Assembly (NCBI RefSeq): GCF_010906925.1
Contig: NZ_VTVE01000001.1
Coordinates: forward strand, 496,001 to 560,000
Source of the DNA: Pseudobutyrivibrio xylanivorans
GTDB lineage: Bacteria; Bacillota; Clostridia; Lachnospirales; Lachnospiraceae
Direction of reading: 5' to 3'
Length of the DNA: 64,000 bases
The notes under the pieces are model-generated. The model ran no database searches, had not been told where the DNA came from, and was given only the letters and a program-made list of their open reading frames with translations. Positions 9,090-18,114 of this stretch are shown here, one piece after another. Each line of letters opens with the position of its first letter. Position 1 is the first letter of the stretch. The position numbers were made by a program, and so were the translations under genes.

Positions 9090-10541
9090 ATGAGCACAGA
9101 TAGATACACTAGCCCACTTTCTGAGAGATATGCAAGCAAGGAAATGCAGTATATTTTCTCCCAGGATAAAAAGTTTTCTACATGGCGTAGACTTTGGATT
9201 GCACTTGCTGAGACAGAGATGGAACTTGGTCTTTCTCAGGATGGCAAGCCAGTTATTACTCAGGATATGATTGATGAGATGAAGCAGCATATTGAGGATA
9301 TCAATTATGATGTTGCTAAGGCTCGTGAGAAGGAAGTAAGACATGATGTAATGAGCCATGTATATGCATACGGACAGCAGTGTCCTAAGGCTGCAGGTAT
9401 TATCCACCTTGGAGCTACAAGCTGCTACGTAGGCGACAATACAGATATAATCATCATGCGTGATGCACTTCTTCTCATCAGAAAGAAGCTTGTAAATGTT
9501 ATTGCAGAGCTTGCTAATTTTGCAGAGAAATACAAGGATCAGCCAACACTTGCATTTACACATTTCCAGCCAGCGCAGCCAACTACAGTTGGTAAGCGTG
9601 CAACACTTTGGCTCAATGAGTTCGTTATGGATCTTGAGGATCTTGACTATGTACTTTCTACTCTTAAGCTTCTTGGTTCAAAGGGTACAACTGGTACACA
9701 GGCTAGCTTCTTAGAGCTCTTTAATGGTGATAATGAGACAATTGACAAGATTGACCCTACTATTGCTAAGAAGATGGGATTTGATGCTTGTTATCCAGTG
9801 TCAGGTCAGACATATTCTAGAAAGGTAGATACTAGAGTTTGCAATATTTTAGCAGGCATCGCCGCTTCAGCACACAAGATGTCAAACGATATTAGACTTC
9901 TTCAGCATTTGAAGGAAGTAGAGGAGCCATTTGAGAAGAGCCAGATTGGTTCATCAGCTATGGCTTACAAGAGAAATCCAATGCGTTCTGAGCGTATCGC
10001 ATCACTTTCTCGCTACGTTATGATTGATGCCCTTAATCCAGCTATTACATCAGCTACACAGTGGTTTGAGAGAACACTTGATGATTCAGCTAATAAGAGA
10101 CTTTCTATAGCAGAAGGTTTCCTTGCAACTGACGGTGTTTTGGACCTTTGCCTTAACGTAGTAGATGGTCTTGTTGTATACGACAAGGTTATTACAAAGC
10201 GCCTGATGTCTGAGCTTCCATTTATGGCTACAGAGAATATCATGATGGATGCTGTTAAGCTTGGTGGCAATAGACAGGAGCTTCATGAGAAGATTCGTAC
10301 ACTTTCTATGGAGGCAGGCAAGAATGTCAAGGTAGAGGGTAAGGAGAATAACTTGCTTTCGCTTATCGCTGATGATGATCAGTTCCCAATGGGACTTGAG
10401 GAGCTTGAGGCTACAATGGAGCCTAGCAGATATGTTGGACGTAGCCCACGTCAGGTTGAAGTTTATCTTCGTGATGTTATCAACCCAATTCTTGATGCTA
10501 ACAAAGAAATTCTTGGTGTTAAGGCTGAGATTAATGTTTAA
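9090..10541 (+). CDS. purB: Adenylosuccinate lyase
   Basis: Splits fumarate from SAICAR and from adenylosuccinate. The 483-residue protein belongs to the fumarase/aspartase superfamily. The signature SSAMAYKRNPMRSER is present near residue 290, along with the substrate histidine regions HLGATSCYVGDN and THFQPAQPTTVGKR. Only 11 bases separate it from purF, with AAGGAGAG as ribosome site. Ends the purine operon before a clear terminator. Confidence 0.97.
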   Translation: MSTDRYTSPLSERYASKEMQYIFSQDKKFSTWRRLWIALAETEMELGLSQDGKPVITQDMIDEMKQHIEDINYDVAKAREKEVRHDVMSHVYAYGQQCPKAAGIIHLGATSCYVGDNTDIIIMRDALLLIRKKLVNVIAELANFAEKYKDQPTLAFTHFQPAQPTTVGKRATLWLNEFVMDLEDLDYVLSTLKLLGSKGTTGTQASFLELFNGDNETIDKIDPTIAKKMGFDACYPVSGQTYSRKVDTRVCNILAGIAASAHKMSNDIRLLQHLKEVEEPFEKSQIGSSAMAYKRNPMRSERIASLSRYVMIDALNPAITSATQWFERTLDDSANKRLSIAEGFLATDGVLDLCLNVVDGLVVYDKVITKRLMSELPFMATENIMMDAVKLGGNRQELHEKIRTLSMEAGKNVKVEGKENNLLSLIADDDQFPMGLEELEATMEPSRYVGRSPRQVEVYLRDVINPILDANKEILGVKAEINV

Positions 10542-10560
10542 TAATTTATAGCATATTAAA

Positions 10561-10586
10561 GTCACTCCTTAGGGAGTGACTTTTTT
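10561..10586 (+). terminator. Rho-independent terminator after purB
   Basis: GTCACTCC pairs with GGAGTGAC across a TTAG loop and is followed by six T. Confidence 0.92.
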
Positions 10587-10595
10587 GTTTATTCC

Positions 10596-10624
10596 TTTAC
10601 TTCATTAGTTTAAAGCGGTAGAAT
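10596..10624 (+). promoter_or_regulatory. Predicted promoter of sstT
   Basis: TTTACT (10596-10601), 17-base spacer, TAGAAT (10619-10624), located 34 bases before the start codon and just after the purB terminator. Confidence 0.55.
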
Positions 10625-10658
10625 TAAACCATAATTTTATAAAAGGGAGAATATACGT

Positions 10659-11912
10659 ATGAATCTAATTAAAAAGTACACTAGTGTAAGTTTGATTCTA
10701 AGAATCATCATCGGATTGTTGTTGGGAGTGGCTTTTGGATTGGCCTTTGATAATCTTGGCTTTCTTTCACTTCTTGGCACAATATTTGTTGGAGCTTTAA
10801 AGGCAGTGGCTCCTGTGCTTGTATTTGTTCTTGTAATTGCAGCTCTTGCCCAGGGCAATGACAAGCTAGATAGAAGATTTGGCCTTGTACTTATCCTTTA
10901 TATGACAAGTACACTTCTTGCATCTGTAATAGCAGTAGTTGGAAGCTTTATATTCCCACAGACACTTACTCTTACTGAGGCAGCTCAGGCAGATACAGTT
11001 CCTTCAAGTGTAGGCGAGGTCCTTTCTAATCTTTTAATTAACATGGTATCTAATCCTGTTAATTCACTTGCTGAGGGAAGATATATTGGTATTCTTTTCT
11101 GGGCAGTTGTACTTGGTGTGGCAGCTAAGAGAATTGCCAGCGATGCTACTAAGAAGATGATGGGAGACATTTCTGAAATAGTTTCCCAAGCTGTAAGATG
11201 GATAATTCAGCTTGCTCCATTTGGTATTATGGGTCTTGTATACGAGAATATTTCTACAAATGGAATGTCTATTTTCACAGATTATGGCAAGCTTTTATTG
11301 CTTTTAGTTGGTTGTATGGTAGCTGTAGCACTTGTTGTAGATCCACTTTTGGCGGCAATTGTTCTCAGAAGAAATCCATATCCACTTGTATTTAGATGCC
11401 TTAGAGAATCTGGCGTAACAGCTTTCTTTACAAGAAGCTCGGCTGCAAATATTCCAGTAAATATGGAGCTTTGTGAGAAGCTTGGTATGGATCCAGAAAT
11501 GTATGCTGTATCAATTCCTCTTGGTGCAACAATAAACATGGATGGTGCAGCAATTACTATAGCAGTTATGTCCCTTGCAGCTGCAAATACAGTAGGTATT
11601 CATGTATCCTTTGTAACTGCGCTTATTCTTGCATTTATTTCAACACTTGCAGCATGTGGTGCTTCAGGTGTAGCTGGCGGTTCACTTCTTCTTATTCCTA
11701 TGGCATGTTCTTTATTTGGTGTAGATGGAGATGTTGCAATGCAGGTAGTTGCAGTAGGCTTTATTATTGGAGTAGTGCAGGATTCTGTTGAGACTGCTCT
11801 TAATTCATCTGGTGACGTTATGTTTGCTGCTACAGCAGAATATGCACAGTGGAAAAAGAATGGAAAATCACTTCCAACATTCTTGGGTGGTGATACAAAA
11901 TTAGATATATAA
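10659..11912 (+). CDS. sstT: Sodium:serine/threonine symporter SstT
   Basis: A 417-residue inner-membrane carrier of the dicarboxylate/amino acid:cation symporter family, importing serine and threonine with sodium. The sequence keeps the SstT hallmark stretches: GTIFVGALKAVAPVLV, FTRSSAANIPVN, PLGATINMDGAAIT, GASGVAGGSLLLIP and GVVQDSVETALNSS. Hydrophobic segments fill most of the protein, including the two re-entrant loops. It is a single-gene unit between two terminators. Serine can feed pyruvate metabolism in fermenters. Confidence 0.93.
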   Translation: MNLIKKYTSVSLILRIIIGLLLGVAFGLAFDNLGFLSLLGTIFVGALKAVAPVLVFVLVIAALAQGNDKLDRRFGLVLILYMTSTLLASVIAVVGSFIFPQTLTLTEAAQADTVPSSVGEVLSNLLINMVSNPVNSLAEGRYIGILFWAVVLGVAAKRIASDATKKMMGDISEIVSQAVRWIIQLAPFGIMGLVYENISTNGMSIFTDYGKLLLLLVGCMVAVALVVDPLLAAIVLRRNPYPLVFRCLRESGVTAFFTRSSAANIPVNMELCEKLGMDPEMYAVSIPLGATINMDGAAITIAVMSLAAANTVGIHVSFVTALILAFISTLAACGASGVAGGSLLLIPMACSLFGVDGDVAMQVVAVGFIIGVVQDSVETALNSSGDVMFAATAEYAQWKKNGKSLPTFLGGDTKLDI

Positions 11913-11964
11913 TACAAATATTAACGAATAGTTATATAAAATAACTGATAATAACAAGAAAAAT

Positions 11965-12007
11965 AACCAATCAATTAAGTATATATTACACAATTGATTG
12001 GTTGTTT
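11965..12007 (+). terminator. Terminator after sstT
   Basis: AACCAATCAATT pairs perfectly with AATTGATTGGTT over a 15-base loop, followed by GTTTTG. Confidence 0.75.
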
Positions 12008-12150
12008 TGCGTTTATTATAACGTTTTTGCTCGTTTATGCCACTGATGTGTATAAAAAGGCAATAATTAATAGTTGCAAGGCAAGAATTAGAAAGTAAAA
12101 CTATTACATAATTATTACAATTGAAAAGGCTCGAGCAACGTAAACGTTTT

Positions 12151-12162
12151 CGGAAATTTCCG
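12151..12162. promoter_or_regulatory. Palindrome before the CBM gene, possible operator
   Basis: CGGAAATTTCCG is a perfect 12-bp palindrome 34 bases before the start codon. It adjoins AACGTAAACGTT at 12137-12148, which resembles a LacI-family operator core. The rest of the 284-base gap holds the sstT terminator and AT-rich DNA without a clear promoter. The regulator is unknown. Confidence 0.35.
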
Positions 12163-12196
12163 TATACAAAAAAATACCAAGGGGGTATAAAGTTTT

Positions 12197-13996
12197 ATGA
12201 AAAGAAAAGTACCAGTTATATTAAGCATGCTGTTGGCTGCTGGTCTCACAGCACCAGCGCTTACAGTTGAGGCAGCACCTGCTTTCAATCCTTATAAGAC
12301 AATTCAGGCTGAAGCAAAGTTTGGTGATTCAGGTGTTGAAGTCACCACAGAAGCAAGCGGCGCTAAGGTAGTATCAAGTATTGATAAGGGTGATTATTTC
12401 TTTGTAAAGGATGTTAATTTCTCAGAAGGTCTTTCAAAAATCGCTATTTCTGCTAAAGCAGAAGGCCCAGCTGTTATCGAAGTAAGAAAGGGCGGAGCAG
12501 ATGGCGAAGTTCTAGGTAATATCAAGCTTTCAAATACAAATGGCGAGTATAAGGATTTCTCTGCAGCAATGAAGAATGTAGAGGGTAAAGATACTATCGC
12601 ATTTGTAGGTGCGGGTGGATCTGTGTCAATTGACTATTGGTCAGCAGTGGCAGCTCAGACAACTGAGCCACAGCCTGAGGACCCACAGCCTGAAAATCCA
12701 CAGCCAGAGAATCCCGAAACACCAGAAACACCAGAGAATTCAACTGTAACATTTAATCCATATGATACAGTTGAGGCTGAATCTACAAAGGAGAGATCAG
12801 ATGCTGAAGATTTAAGTGATAAAGGTGTTAACTATGTTGGAATTAAAGCAAATGGATACCTCTTATTTAAAGATGTAGATTTATCAAAAGGTATCTCAGG
12901 TTTAGTGGTTACTGCTAAATGTGATAGACCTAATACAACTTTAGAACTTCATATAGATAGCGTCGATGGTGAAGCGCTTTCATCTGTAAAGGTTAGTGCT
13001 CCTAGCGCTTTTAAAATTACCACTGAAAAGTTCACATCAGATGTTACAGGCACACATGATGTATACTTGGTTGCAAAGACAGGTACAGTAAAACTTGATT
13101 CATGGAAATTACTTCCTGTAGAAAGTGCAAATCCTGACCCACAGCCAGAAGATCCACAGCCGGAAAATCCACAACCAGAAACACCAGAGAATCCAACTAC
13201 AACATTAAATCCATATGATACAGTAGAAGCTGAATCTGCACAGGATAAATATTTTGCTGCACCTTTAAGCAAGGATGGTGTTAACTATCTTGGAATTAAA
13301 GCAAATGGATATATTTTATTTAAGGATGTAGACTTATCAAAAGGTATTTCAGGCTTGATGATTACAGCTAAATCAGATAGACCAAATACATCATTAGAGC
13401 TTCATGTTGATAGCCTTGACAGTGAAGCGGTTGCTTCTTTAAAGATTGCATCTCCAGATGAATTTAAAACAAATGCTGTGAAGTTTACATCAGATGTTAC
13501 AGGTAAACATGATGTATATTTAGTTGCAAAGAAAGGCACAGTAAATCTTGATTCGTGGAAATTGATGCCTGGACCAAATGTAAATCCAGATCCAGTAAAT
13601 CCAGATCCAGTAAATCCAGATCCAGTAAATCCAGATCCAGTTAACCCAGATCCAGTAACTCCAGAGCCAGTTAATCCAGACCCAGTTAACCCAGATCCAG
13701 TAGTTACTGAGGGATTAAATGTTAGATATCAGATTAATAGCTGGGGCACAGGCTATACTGTTGACTTCTTTGTAGATAATAAGTCAGGTTCTACAACTAA
13801 TGGCTGGACAGTTAAGGTTAGAAAAGATCAGGTAAGCATCGACAATAGCTGGTGTGTAAATATTAAAGAGGAGGGTGACTACTATGTAATCACTCCACTT
13901 GATTGGAACTCACATATTGAGAACGGAAAGTCAATTCAGTTCGGTATTATCGGAACAGGTAGCATCGGAAATACACTTGATGTGTCAGTTCAGTAA
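12197..13996 (+). CDS. Secreted multi-CBM protein: three CBM6-like modules and one CBM2-like module
   Basis: A 599-residue exported protein with a signal peptide ending near residue 27 (TVEA-AP). Three related beta-sandwich modules follow at about 29-152, 186-306 and 337-457, each beginning FNPY/LNPY and ending in a W-containing strand; they resemble CBM6-type domains. They are joined by PQPEDPQPENP linkers. A repeat linker of NPDPV units leads to a C-terminal CBM2-like domain (506-599) with conserved tryptophans (SWGTGY, NGWTV, SWC, LDW). No catalytic domain is present. It probably binds plant polysaccharide on or near the cell surface. Modules 2 and 3 are near duplicates. No sorting motif is seen. 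Confidence 0.82.
   Translation: MKRKVPVILSMLLAAGLTAPALTVEAAPAFNPYKTIQAEAKFGDSGVEVTTEASGAKVVSSIDKGDYFFVKDVNFSEGLSKIAISAKAEGPAVIEVRKGGADGEVLGNIKLSNTNGEYKDFSAAMKNVEGKDTIAFVGAGGSVSIDYWSAVAAQTTEPQPEDPQPENPQPENPETPETPENSTVTFNPYDTVEAESTKERSDAEDLSDKGVNYVGIKANGYLLFKDVDLSKGISGLVVTAKCDRPNTTLELHIDSVDGEALSSVKVSAPSAFKITTEKFTSDVTGTHDVYLVAKTGTVKLDSWKLLPVESANPDPQPEDPQPENPQPETPENPTTTLNPYDTVEAESAQDKYFAAPLSKDGVNYLGIKANGYILFKDVDLSKGISGLMITAKSDRPNTSLELHVDSLDSEAVASLKIASPDEFKTNAVKFTSDVTGKHDVYLVAKKGTVNLDSWKLMPGPNVNPDPVNPDPVNPDPVNPDPVNPDPVTPEPVNPDPVNPDPVVTEGLNVRYQINSWGTGYTVDFFVDNKSGSTTNGWTVKVRKDQVSIDNSWCVNIKEEGDYYVITPLDWNSHIENGKSIQFGIIGTGSIGNTLDVSVQ
13583..13702 (+). repeat. Tandem 15-bp repeats encoding NPDPV linker
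   Basis: Eight 15-base units (AATCCAGATCCAGTA and variants) encode seven NPDPV and one TPEPV. Near-identical units suggest recent slippage and a linker of variable length between strains. Confidence 0.9.
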
Positions 13997-14026
13997 TTGT
14001 AAAATTATTGCCTAAATAAAAGTACG

Positions 14027-14061
14027 ATGGCATCTGCAAGTAATTGCAGGTGCCATTTTTT
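14027..14061 (+). terminator. Terminator after the CBM gene
   Basis: ATGGCATCTGCAA pairs with TTGCAGGTGCCAT around a GTAA loop and is followed by six T. Confidence 0.9.
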
Positions 14062-14165
14062 GTTGTGAAAAAGATTATATAAATTGCCAGCAAAGTAATA
14101 CTTTCCCATATTTCTAGAAGCTATAATTCTATTTATAAAGAGGATAGATAATTAAAGGGGGCATT

Positions 14166-15563
14166 ATGGGAAAATATTTTGCGGCGATTGATATGGGGGC
14201 GTCCAGTGGACGGCTTATATTAGGTGAAACTGAAAATGGAATAATTAAACTTGAAGAAATCCATAGATTTGAAAATGGTTTGAAAGAGATTAAGGGGCAT
14301 TTATGCTGGGATACCAAGTATTTATTTGGTGAGATTCTTACAGGACTTAAGAAATGCAAGGCTATAGGAAAAATACCCTCTACAATTGGTGTGGATACCT
14401 GGGGTGTAGACTTTGTCCTGCTTGATGAGAATGATAATTTAATTGGTCAGGCTGTAGGCTATAGAGATAGTAGAAATGAGGATATGGATAAAGAAGTCTA
14501 TAAAATCATTTCTGAGACAGATTTATATGCAAGAACAGGAATTCAAAAGGCTATCTACAATACTATTTATCAGCTTATGGCGGTCAAAACGCAAAATCCT
14601 AATCAGCTAGAAAATGCTAAGGCTCTGCTTATGATGCCTGATTACATGCATTTTCTTTTGACGGGGAAAAAGGCTTCAGAATATACTATTGCAACCACAA
14701 GCCAGCTTATTAATCCAAATACTAAGTCATGGGATTATGAGCTTATAGATATGCTTGGGTACCCAAAAGAGATTTTTCAAGAAATAAAAGTTCCTGGAAC
14801 AAGTCTCGGGAATTTAAGAAAAGAGGTTTCAGAAGAAATAGGTTTTGATTGTGAAGTTATTCTTCCAGGTTCCCACGATACGGCATCAGCTGTGCTTGCA
14901 GTTCCTTCAAACGAGAAAAATACCCTCTACATAAGCTCAGGTACATGGTCTCTTATGGGCGTTGAAGCCATGAAACCTGATTGTTCAAAGGAATCCCATG
15001 CCCTGAATTTTACAAATGAAGGAGGCTATAATTATCGCTTCAGATATTTGAAAAATATAATGGGACTTTGGATGATTCAGAGTTTAAAGAAGGAATTGGA
15101 TGATAAATATTCATTTGCAGAGCTTTGCGAGATGGCTGAGGAGAGTAGCTGTGTTTCTATAGTTGATTGCAATGATGAGAGATTTCTTGCGCCGAAATCC
15201 ATGATGGATGCGGTGGTTACTTTTTGCAAAGAATCAAATCAACCGGAACCTAAAGAACCTTCCGATTTTGCTAGGGTTATTTATCATAGTCTGGCTGTAT
15301 GCTACAAAAAGACCTTGGCAGAGATAGAGTTCGTTCAAAATGTGAAATATCAAAAATTATTTATAGTTGGCGGTGGTTCTAATGCTAAGTATCTCAATGA
15401 GCTGACAGCCAAAGAAACTAGGCTTATTGTATCTGCTGGACCTACAGAAGCTACTGCTATAGGAAATATAATTGTACAAATGCTTGCAAAAAATGAGTTT
15501 TCATCTCTTGAGGAAGCAAGAAGGGCAGTGGCAGAGTCTTTTGATGTAAAAATATATGGATAA
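14166..15563 (+). CDS. rhaB: L-rhamnulokinase
   Basis: Phosphorylates L-rhamnulose to rhamnulose 1-phosphate. The 465-residue FGGY-family sugar kinase has the ATP-binding start AIDMGASSGRLILG, the substrate/base region GVDTWGVDFVLLD, GSHDTASAV, the YISSGTWSLMGVE segment typical of rhamnulokinase, and the C-terminal GGGSNAKYLNELTA. AAAGGGGG stands just before the ATG. Other rhamnose genes (rhaA, rhaD) are not in the window, so it stands alone here. Rhamnose is a pectin sugar, which fits a plant-fibre lifestyle. Confidence 0.92.
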   Translation: MGKYFAAIDMGASSGRLILGETENGIIKLEEIHRFENGLKEIKGHLCWDTKYLFGEILTGLKKCKAIGKIPSTIGVDTWGVDFVLLDENDNLIGQAVGYRDSRNEDMDKEVYKIISETDLYARTGIQKAIYNTIYQLMAVKTQNPNQLENAKALLMMPDYMHFLLTGKKASEYTIATTSQLINPNTKSWDYELIDMLGYPKEIFQEIKVPGTSLGNLRKEVSEEIGFDCEVILPGSHDTASAVLAVPSNEKNTLYISSGTWSLMGVEAMKPDCSKESHALNFTNEGGYNYRFRYLKNIMGLWMIQSLKKELDDKYSFAELCEMAEESSCVSIVDCNDERFLAPKSMMDAVVTFCKESNQPEPKEPSDFARVIYHSLAVCYKKTLAEIEFVQNVKYQKLFIVGGGSNAKYLNELTAKETRLIVSAGPTEATAIGNIIVQMLAKNEFSSLEEARRAVAESFDVKIYG

Positions 15564-15568
15564 TATAA

Positions 15569-15595
15569 AAGGCGCCGGGTGTCCCTGGCGCCTTT
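15569..15595. terminator. Shared terminator between rhaB and the xylanase gene
   Basis: AAGGCGCCGGG pairs with CCCTGGCGCCTT. The stem has A-rich and T-rich flanks on both sides and lies between convergent genes, so it can serve both. Confidence 0.8.
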
Positions 15596-15620
15596 GTGGT
15601 TATAAACGATGGGTAAATTT

Positions 15621-17453
15621 TTACTGGTTAGCGTTTGACCAGATTTTATATTCTACATTTGGATTAACACCTTTTATCTGGAATAATTCGCTAACTGTAA
15701 CAAATTGATAACCCTGATTCTGAAGACCTTCTATTATCTGTGGGAGAGCCTGAACTGTTTTGCTATTTCCCTGGAAATCGTGAAGTAGAATGATATCACC
15801 ATCCTTTGTGCTTGAAAGGACGGAATTCACGATTTGTGAAGATGAAGTTCCTGACTCCCAATCATTGTGCATTGTTCCTTGAATAAAAGGAACATCAATG
15901 TTTTGATACATAGTATTGCTCACTGAAATATATGGTGGGCGGAAGAATTTTGGCTCCACACCAACAGTGTTGTTGATGGCTGAAGAAGTCCAATACATCT
16001 GGTTCTTAATGTCATTTGGGCTCATGTAAGCCATGTCTTCATGTGTATATGAATGGCTGGCAAGCTCGCAACCCATGTTAACCTGGCGCTGCATAGTTGC
16101 CATAGTGTTGGAATTTACATTCTGTCCAATAAGGAAGAATGTTGCCTTTACATTATATTGCTCAAGGACGTCTAGTACCTGATCAGTAGTGCTGCTAGGC
16201 CCGTCATCAAATGTGAGAGCCACTACTTTTTTGTTACCAGTGTTTCCTCCAGAATTGCCATTGCCTGTGGATGGAGATGGAGAAGCTCCCCCTTGTGAGC
16301 TGATTCCACCTATTCCAAGCCAATCAATATAAGCATCCCATTGACCGTCATCTGCTGTCACTACAAGCTCTACAGTTTGGTTGCCTGTTCCGTGGCTGAC
16401 ATTTTTAATAGTGTATTCAGCTGGGTATGAGTCGCCATAATAGAATGTTCCCTTGTATTGACCGCCGATTTTCAAATCTACTCTAGCCATATTATCATTG
16501 TTAGAGCATCCTCTTAGTGTGAAGTCATGAGTGCCGCTTGTGAAATTCTGGTTGAATTTTACAGTGTCATTGTTGGCGTACAGGGCTACACCGCTGAAAG
16601 GAGAAGAGATGTTTCCTGCATATTGGCCACTCTTTGTCATGTTTTCACATTGAATTTTATCGGAATCGTTAACAGTTACTAGGTTGTTTCCAGCATTACT
16701 ATTGCCTCCGTTGTTTCCTTGGCTTGAACCCTGGTTGCCGGAGTTGTTTGAGCCAGAAGAACTGCCTCCGATAGTCATATTGTTTTTATAAACATTTGCT
16801 GTACCGCTACTTTGGTAGCCTTCGATATTCAGAGCAGCTTCGTAAAGCTTTCCGCATGGTAACCCCATATTTTCCCATGCTTTGAAGTGCTCTGAAACGC
16901 TTATAGTACCACTGGTTCGCTTTGTTGTGCGAACGCTAAAGTACTGTGTAAATGTAGTGTCGCCCTGGATGGAAGGGGCATTTTCACGGGTAGTAACATA
17001 TACATCATAAGTACCACCGTCTACCTGGATTTGTCCTCTTGGAGTTCCTCCTGGTGGACGCCATGTTCCCCAGCTGTCTACAATGTAGTATTCAACTAGT
17101 GGGTCTACTGTCCATCCGTAGACGCAAAGATAAGAATTTCCATTTGGATTATAGTCGCAACCGTAATCAAAAGAAATATTTCCTATTTCTTTGTAGGTTT
17201 TTGTACTATCAAATTTCTTACCTTTACGGAAAAGAGCATTGTTAATATTGCTCCATGAACATTCGAATGTTCCCCCAGCATTCAATGTCATGCTTGTGTT
17301 TCCCGTATCTTTCCATAATTCATAATCGTAACCATCCTGGTTACCGGTCTCGTTGTTGTAAATTGTGTTAGCTGCCTTAACAGTAATAGGTGCAAAAAGT
17401 GTGGTGGCAGAAACGGCAAGAGACAACAACGCCGCTGCTAATTTTTTCTTCAC
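15621..17453 (-). CDS. Secreted GH11 endoxylanase with CBM36-like module and CE4 (NodB) acetylxylan esterase domain
   Basis: A 610-residue exported bifunctional enzyme. The signal peptide ends at about residue 27 (TVKA). Residues 30-230 are a GH11 xylanase, with predicted nucleophile Glu121 ([10 protein letters not shown]) and acid/base Glu211 (NIEGYQSSG). After a Gly/Ser/Asn linker comes a CBM36/CBM6-like module (about 265-382), then a second linker and a CE4 deacetylase (about 409-592) with TFDDGP (Asp416/417), HSYTH (His467, His471), RPPY, and His558 in LLHDF. It would cut xylan and remove acetyl groups. From memory it resembles XynT of Pseudobutyrivibrio xylanivorans. The start is GTG, six bases after AGGAGG. 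Confidence 0.93.
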   Translation of the reverse strand: MKKKLAAALLSLAVSATTLFAPITVKAANTIYNNETGNQDGYDYELWKDTGNTSMTLNAGGTFECSWSNINNALFRKGKKFDSTKTYKEIGNISFDYGCDYNPNGNSYLCVYGWTVDPLVEYYIVDSWGTWRPPGGTPRGQIQVDGGTYDVYVTTRENAPSIQGDTTFTQYFSVRTTKRTSGTISVSEHFKAWENMGLPCGKLYEAALNIEGYQSSGTANVYKNNMTIGGSSSGSNNSGNQGSSQGNNGGNSNAGNNLVTVNDSDKIQCENMTKSGQYAGNISSPFSGVALYANNDTVKFNQNFTSGTHDFTLRGCSNNDNMARVDLKIGGQYKGTFYYGDSYPAEYTIKNVSHGTGNQTVELVVTADDGQWDAYIDWLGIGGISSQGGASPSPSTGNGNSGGNTGNKKVVALTFDDGPSSTTDQVLDVLEQYNVKATFFLIGQNVNSNTMATMQRQVNMGCELASHSYTHEDMAYMSPNDIKNQMYWTSSAINNTVGVEPKFFRPPYISVSNTMYQNIDVPFIQGTMHNDWESGTSSSQIVNSVLSSTKDGDIILLHDFQGNSKTVQALPQIIEGLQNQGYQFVTVSELFQIKGVNPNVEYKIWSNANQ

Positions 17454-17482
17454 TAAAAACCTCCTTCTATATGTTACAAATG

Positions 17483-17511
17483 TTTATAACCACATAATAA
17501 AATCGTAACAA
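17483..17511 (-). promoter_or_regulatory. Predicted promoter of the xylanase gene
   Basis: On the minus strand: TTGTTA (17511-17506), 17-base spacer, TATAAA (17488-17483), 30 bases before the GTG start. Confidence 0.6.
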
Positions 17512-17659
17512 CGAGGAAATAATCATGCATTATAAAACTTGCCATAAAAGTGAAAAAATGTGCTTTAATTATTCTGTGGGTATAACAGTGGCTTAATCCA
17601 CATACGTGTATTAAAATGTTGCATGGCGCGAATTTATGAAAAGAATCTGTAAAATATAT

Positions 17660-17688
17660 TTGGATTACAAGTGATGTTCTTGTACAAT
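17660..17688 (+). promoter_or_regulatory. Predicted promoter of the small membrane protein gene
   Basis: TTGGAT (17660-17665), 17-base spacer, TACAAT (17683-17688), 35 bases before the ATG at 17724. Confidence 0.6.
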
Positions 17689-17723
17689 ACAACTAGTAAA
17701 TATAGAAAAAAGAGGGAAGAATA

Positions 17724-17987
17724 ATGGCATTTATTGGAGTATTGTTAGTATGTTTATTGATGCTTGCAGCTTTTTTAGCTGTAGTAGGATTGGTACTTTT
17801 TCTTATAGCTGTTGGAATTACGGCACTTATTAGTAGTGTTGTTCTTGCTAATACAGGTAAAAAGCTTAGTGAGTCTAAGAGAAAGAAAACCCTTGTTATT
17901 GTTCTTTTAATAGCTGCAGCATTAGCGCTGGTTCCTTCTGGCTTTTTGATTTATAAATTTGTAGTTTTGTTTTTATTGTCAGCCTAG
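17724..17987 (+). CDS. Small two-segment membrane protein, unknown function
   Basis: An 87-residue, very hydrophobic protein. A long hydrophobic stretch (about 4-42, possibly two helices) is followed by a basic loop (GKKLSESKRKKT) and a last helix (about 56-80). It has a good ribosome site (AGAGGGAAG) and its own promoter, so it is probably real. I do not recognise a family. It stands before the MscS gene, but that gene has a separate promoter. Confidence 0.65.
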   Translation: MAFIGVLLVCLLMLAAFLAVVGLVLFLIAVGITALISSVVLANTGKKLSESKRKKTLVIVLLIAAALALVPSGFLIYKFVVLFLLSA

Positions 17988-18053
17988 CCCATAAAACTAA
18001 ATGGGACTAGCTATTGTTGAGAAAAATAGGCCTTTAAAAGCAACTGTACTGTG

Positions 18054-18082
18054 TTAAAAAAAAATATGAAATATGGTATAAT
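18054..18082 (+). promoter_or_regulatory. Predicted promoter of the MscS-type channel gene
   Basis: TTAAAA (18054-18059), 17-base spacer, perfect TATAAT (18077-18082). The -35 is weak. Confidence 0.5.
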
Positions 18083-18114
18083 TTGCATCAAAGTGTAAAA
18101 GGCGGGAGAATAAT

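Noticed and set aside
11965-12007. Member of the AG/GTA hairpin family after sstT
   Set aside because: It is a simple perfect stem with a T-run and lacks the AG/GTA loop and apical tip; it is better explained as a terminator.
13583-13702. Regular 15-bp repeats that could be mistaken for a CRISPR array
   Set aside because: No spacers; the repeats are in frame and encode a proline-rich linker within a secreted protein.
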